A program made the position numbers and the translations under genes. This document shows, one piece after another, positions 61,173 through 64,000 of a stretch of 64,000 bases of DNA; within the stretch, counting starts at the first letter, position 1; the number at the start of each line of letters is the position of its first letter. Location: NCBI RefSeq assembly GCF_013364155.1, contig NZ_CP054916.1, positions 6,011,001 to 6,075,000 of the forward strand, read 5' to 3'. The stretch comes from Streptomyces sp. NA02950. GTDB taxonomy: Bacteria > Actinomycetota > Actinomycetes > Streptomycetales > Streptomycetaceae. Under the pieces are notes generated by a model, which was not told the origin of the DNA, searched no databases, and saw only the letters and a list, made by a program, of their open reading frames with translations.

Positions 61173-62462
61173 GTGAGCGACAACTCTGTAGTACTGCGGT
61201 ACGGGGACGGCGAGTACACCTACCCGGTGGTCGACAGCACCGTCGGCGACAAAGGCTTCGACATCGGCAAGCTGCGTGCCCAGACCGGTCTGGTGACCCT
61301 GGACTCCGGTTACGGCAACACCGCCGCGTACAAATCCGCGATCACCTATCTCGACGGTGAGCAGGGCATTCTGCGCTATCGCGGTTACCCCATCGAGCAG
61401 CTGGCGGAGCGCAGCTCGTTCCTGGAGACGGCCTTCCTGCTGATCAACGGCGAGCTGCCCACGGTGGACGAACTGGCCGCGTTCCGCGAGCAGATCACCA
61501 CCCATACGCTGCTCCACGAGGACGTCAAGCGCTTCTACGACGGCTTCCCGCGCGACGCCCACCCGATGGCCATGCTGTCCTCGGTGGTCAGCGCGCTGTC
61601 GACCTTCTACCAGGACAGCCACAATCCCTTCGACGAGAAGCAGCGCGACCTCTCGACGATCCGGCTGCTGGCCAAGCTGCCGACCATCGCGGCGTACGCC
61701 TACAAGAAGTCGGTCGGCCATCCGTTTGTCTACCCGCGTAACGACCTTGGCTACGTCGAGAACTTCCTGCGGATGACCTTCTCGGTCCCGGCCCAGGAGT
61801 ATGAGCTCGACCCGATCGTCGTCAGCGCCCTCGACAAGCTGCTGATCCTGCACGCCGACCACGAGCAGAACTGTTCGACCTCCACCGTCCGGCTGGTCGG
61901 CTCCTCGCAGGCGAACATGTTCGCCTCCATCTCCGCGGGCATCAGCGCCCTGTGGGGCCCCCTGCACGGTGGTGCCAACCAGTCCGTGCTGGAGATGCTG
62001 GAGGGCATCCAGGACGCGGGCAGCGACGTCGACACCTTCATCCGCAAGGTGAAGAACAAGGAAGACGGTGTGAAGCTCATGGGCTTCGGGCACCGCGTCT
62101 ACAAGAACTTCGACCCCCGGGCGAAGATCATCAAGTCGGCGGCGCACGATGTGCTCTCCGCCCTCGGCAAGTCGGACGAGCTTCTTGAGATCGCCCTCAA
62201 GCTCGAGGAGCACGCCCTCGCCGACGACTACTTCGTCGAGCGCAAGCTCTACCCGAACGTGGACTTCTACACCGGTCTGATCTACCGGGCGATGGGCTTC
62301 CCGACCGAGATGTTCACCGTGCTGTTCGCGCTCGGCCGGCTGCCGGGCTGGATCGCCCAGTGGCACGAGATGATCAAGGAGCCGGGTTCCCGCATCGGCC
62401 GCCCGCGCCAGATCTACACGGGCATCGTCGAGCGCGAGTTCGTCCCGGTCGAGCAGCGCTAA
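61173..62462 (+). CDS. citA: Citrate synthase
   Basis: 429 aa from GTG 61173 (GAGGGA upstream), the known length of the Streptomyces enzyme. Motifs: ILRYRGYPIEQLAERSSFLETAFLLINGELP, HADHEQNCSTSTVRLVGSS (catalytic His), WGPLHGGANQSVLEML (catalytic His), MGFGHRVYKNFDPRA (oxaloacetate), PNVDFYTGLIYRAMGFP (catalytic Asp) and GRPRQIYTG. It condenses oxaloacetate and acetyl-CoA to citrate, the entry to the TCA cycle. The hexameric type-I bacterial form is expected. Confidence 0.97.
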   Translation: MSDNSVVLRYGDGEYTYPVVDSTVGDKGFDIGKLRAQTGLVTLDSGYGNTAAYKSAITYLDGEQGILRYRGYPIEQLAERSSFLETAFLLINGELPTVDELAAFREQITTHTLLHEDVKRFYDGFPRDAHPMAMLSSVVSALSTFYQDSHNPFDEKQRDLSTIRLLAKLPTIAAYAYKKSVGHPFVYPRNDLGYVENFLRMTFSVPAQEYELDPIVVSALDKLLILHADHEQNCSTSTVRLVGSSQANMFASISAGISALWGPLHGGANQSVLEMLEGIQDAGSDVDTFIRKVKNKEDGVKLMGFGHRVYKNFDPRAKIIKSAAHDVLSALGKSDELLEIALKLEEHALADDYFVERKLYPNVDFYTGLIYRAMGFPTEMFTVLFALGRLPGWIAQWHEMIKEPGSRIGRPRQIYTGIVEREFVPVEQR

Positions 62463-62543
62463 GGGCGACCTCTTCCGTCTCTGAGTGCCCCGCTCTCCCG
62501 GCGCGTGCCGGAAGGGTGGGGCACCGTTGCGTCTCCGGGGTGG

Positions 62544-62655
62544 CCCGGTTCCCGCCGGGTGACCCCGGGAGGAATGGGCGCCTTGGAGCCCCGGGTTCGC
62601 CCGGTTCCCGGTGAGTGACCCGAGGGAAAGGGCACCTTGGAGCTTCGGGTTCCTT
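62544..62655. repeat. 56-bp imperfect tandem repeat
   Basis: Two units begin CCCGGTTCCCG at 62544 and 62600. They share GTGA-CC, GGGAG/GGGAA, GGGC-CCTTGGAGC and CGGGTT in the same order. A weaker partial third copy precedes them (CCGGAAGGGTGGGGCACC near 62510). The first unit begins 81 bp past the citA stop. Confidence 0.75.
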
Positions 62656-62826
62656 GGTCTGGCGGCGGGTGAGGCGAAGGGGCGCGCCGCTGTCGAAAGG
62701 GAGAGCGTGCGGAGGCCGCGAGGCTGCAATCGATATGCGGCTCCGCCGCGTGGAGTGGCCGAGCACGGTCGACCGTCGACAGCGGCTGGAGCGCCCCGGA
62801 GCCGAACCGAGCCCCCGAAAACGCGA

Positions 62827-62871
62827 AAGCGCCCCGCTTCCGATCCCCCCACGGGTCGGAGCGGGGCGCTT
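62827..62871. terminator. Long hairpin downstream of citA
   Basis: AAGCGCCCCGC (62827-62837) pairs with GCGGGGCGCTT (62861-62871). After a small internal mismatch CCGA pairs with TCGG, leaving a C-rich loop. It is a strong bidirectional terminator candidate between citA and the convergent ATPase gene. Confidence 0.7.
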
Positions 62872-63135
62872 CCCATGTCCCGGTACGGATTCCCCCCACG
62901 GGATCCGGCCGGGCGTCCACGGGCCGCACGGGCGGCGTTGCGGCGCGATCTGCCGGGACGAGTACCGCGGGAGGGCCGCTCAAAGCTCCCCGAGTACGTC
63001 GCCCCGGCCACGCGTAGCGGGATACGTCCCCCAAGACGAATCCCCACCGTCCCATTAGACTCGCGACCCCCCGAAATGGTTACGTTCGGTTGTCTGTGAT
63101 CTGCGTCTCTTGCCATAAGGGGCGTACAAGGGCAA

Positions 63136-63161
63136 GAGCCTCGATTTGAAGATCGAGGCTC
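63136..63161 (-). terminator. Terminator of the copper ATPase gene
   Basis: GAGCCTCGAT (63136-63145) and ATCGAGGCTC (63152-63161) form a perfect 10-bp stem with a 6-nt loop, 41 bp past the ATPase stop. On the transcribed strand the stem is followed by TTGCCCTTG. Confidence 0.85.
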
Positions 63162-63202
63162 CCGTGTATGGGTGCTGTGCGGCTTATGGGGAGCTGGTGA
63201 AG

Positions 63203-64000
63203 CTATGTGGACGCTGTGAAGGTCCGCAGTCGCAGGCTGTTGGTGACGACGAATACCGACGAGAACGCCATGGCGGCTCCCGCGATCATCGGGTTGAGCA
63301 TTCCGGCCGCCGCGAGCGGCAGCGCGGCCACGTTGTAGCCGAACGCCCAGAAGAGGTTGCCCTTGATGGTGGTGAGCGTCCGGCGCGCCAGCCGGATCGC
63401 GTCCGCCGCCACCCGGAGGTCGCCGCGGACCAGGGTCAGGTCCCCGGCCTCGATGGCCGCGTCCGTACCGGTGCCCATGGCGAGCCCGAGGTCGGCGGTG
63501 GCCAGGGCGGCCGCGTCGTTGACGCCGTCGCCCACCATGGCGACCGTACGGCCCTCGCCCTGGAGCCGCTTGACCACGTCCACCTTGTCCTGCGGCAGGA
63601 CGTCGGCGATGACCTCTTCGACGCCGGTCTCGCGCGCCACCGACTCGGCGACCAGCCGGTTGTCCCCGGTCAGCAGGACCGGGGTGAGGCCGAGGGCGCG
63701 CAGCTGGGTGACGGCCTCGGCGCTGGTCTCCTTGATCGCGTCGGCGACCAGCAGGATGCCGCGCGCCGCGCCGTCCCAGGCCACGGCGACGGCCGTATGG
63801 CCCTCCGTCTCGGCGGCGGCCTTGGCGGACGCCAGTTCCTCGGGGAGTTCGACGGCCCACTGGCCGAGCAGCTTCTCCCGGCCGACCAGCACCTCGTGTC
63901 CGTCCACCACACCCCGTACGCCGAGCCCGGCGACGGAGGTGAAGCCCTCGGACACCGGGAGGGCGCCGACGCGCTCGGCCGCGCCGTCCGCGACCGCGCG
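63203..64000 (-). CDS. Copper-translocating P-type ATPase (5' part outside window)
   Basis: The visible 265 residues are the C-terminal part of a P1B ATPase. The nucleotide domain shows GHEVLVGREKLL, the hinge has LLTGDN, IADVLPQDKVDVVKRLQ, VGDGVNDAAALATADLGLAMGTGTDAA. The last membrane helices show NLFWAFGYNVAALPLAAAG (TM7 YN) and MAFSSVFVVTNSLRLR (TM8 SS), the residues that define Cu(I) specificity. It exports Cu(I) using ATP. The frame is open to position 64000. Confidence 0.95.
   Translation of the reverse strand, partial: RAVADGAAERVGALPVSEGFTSVAGLGVRGVVDGHEVLVGREKLLGQWAVELPEELASAKAAAETEGHTAVAVAWDGAARGILLVADAIKETSAEAVTQLRALGLTPVLLTGDNRLVAESVARETGVEEVIADVLPQDKVDVVKRLQGEGRTVAMVGDGVNDAAALATADLGLAMGTGTDAAIEAGDLTLVRGDLRVAADAIRLARRTLTTIKGNLFWAFGYNVAALPLAAAGMLNPMIAGAAMAFSSVFVVTNSLRLRTFTAST

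Larger units (their letters stand above)
62463..63202. other. Repeat- and hairpin-rich spacer after citA
   Basis: About 740 bp without a convincing gene. It holds a 56-bp imperfect tandem repeat, two long hairpins, and near 63050-63110 a less GC-rich patch. A minus-strand open frame from 63055 exists but its composition (Arg/Pro/Ser-rich, repeat-derived) argues against coding. Confidence 0.6.

Noticed and set aside
62459..63055. 198-codon minus-strand frame after citA
   Set aside because: Its sequence mirrors the 56-bp repeats and hairpins, and lacks domain-like composition.
60852..63860. 1002-codon minus-strand frame spanning recD2, citA and the ATPase gene
   Set aside because: It crosses three well-supported genes and has a repetitive Arg/Gly/Pro composition; a high-GC artefact.

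Overview
The window is about 72% GC with strong third-position GC bias. It carries an adpA gene with an in-frame TTA codon, small 69-aa DUF397 and SCO5918-type proteins, and many leaderless genes, so it is chromosomal DNA of a Streptomyces or very close relative. From memory, gene order (orn-adpA, glmS, GH20 hexosaminidase, acdH/HMG-CoA lyase/acyl-CoA carboxylase, speB, recD2, citA, copper ATPase) follows the SCO2793 to SCO2730 stretch of S. coelicolor, with insertions and at least one conspicuous absence. No rRNA, phage, IS element or CRISPR was seen.

Layout. 1-3.7 kb: leftward sugar-transfer block (GT2, small secreted Cys protein, three-domain glycosyltransferase fusion). 3.9-5.1 kb: hypothetical gene and a HTH/Clp-N regulator with a double-palindrome leaderless promoter. 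5.2-9.2 kb: tRNA-His, orn, adpA, small membrane protein, universal stress protein. 9.6-14.6 kb: amino-sugar genes glmS and a DasR-type-site-linked GH20 hexosaminidase, with a DUF4429/SHOCT protein. 14.6-24.4 kb: leucine/acyl-CoA catabolic block (acyl-CoA dehydrogenase, HMG-CoA lyase, biotin carboxylase, carboxyltransferase) divergent from a TetR regulator, then an LCAD-type dehydrogenase, a thioesterase and a phosphatase-family protein. 24.6-27.4 kb: cold-shock protein, SCO5918-family protein, agmatinase-family enzyme, hypothetical.

27.5-52.3 kb is a more accessory segment: secreted GH65 trehalase-like enzyme, AraC regulator, an extra methionine aminopeptidase with divergent XRE regulator, a giant fused asymmetric ABC exporter, secreted S37 peptidase, GH3 N-acetylglucosaminidase-like lipoprotein, lipoprotein, LysR with a frameshifted EamA exporter, sugar isomerase, a methyltransferase that apparently starts at CTG, a LacI-controlled operon (Gfo/Idh oxidoreductase, DUF993, isomerase), and a degraded DUF397 micro-locus. 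52.6-58.6 kb: a LacI-type ribose operon with fused permease and binding protein. 58.8-64 kb: recD2, citrate synthase, repeat-rich spacer and the 3' part of a copper P-type ATPase.

Themes. Several regulators are leaderless with operators built into their own promoters. Sugar scavenging recurs (GH20, GH3, GH65, ribose, DUF993 operon). Two genes carry apparent one-base frameshifts. All function calls are from reading translated sequence and family knowledge; no database search was run.
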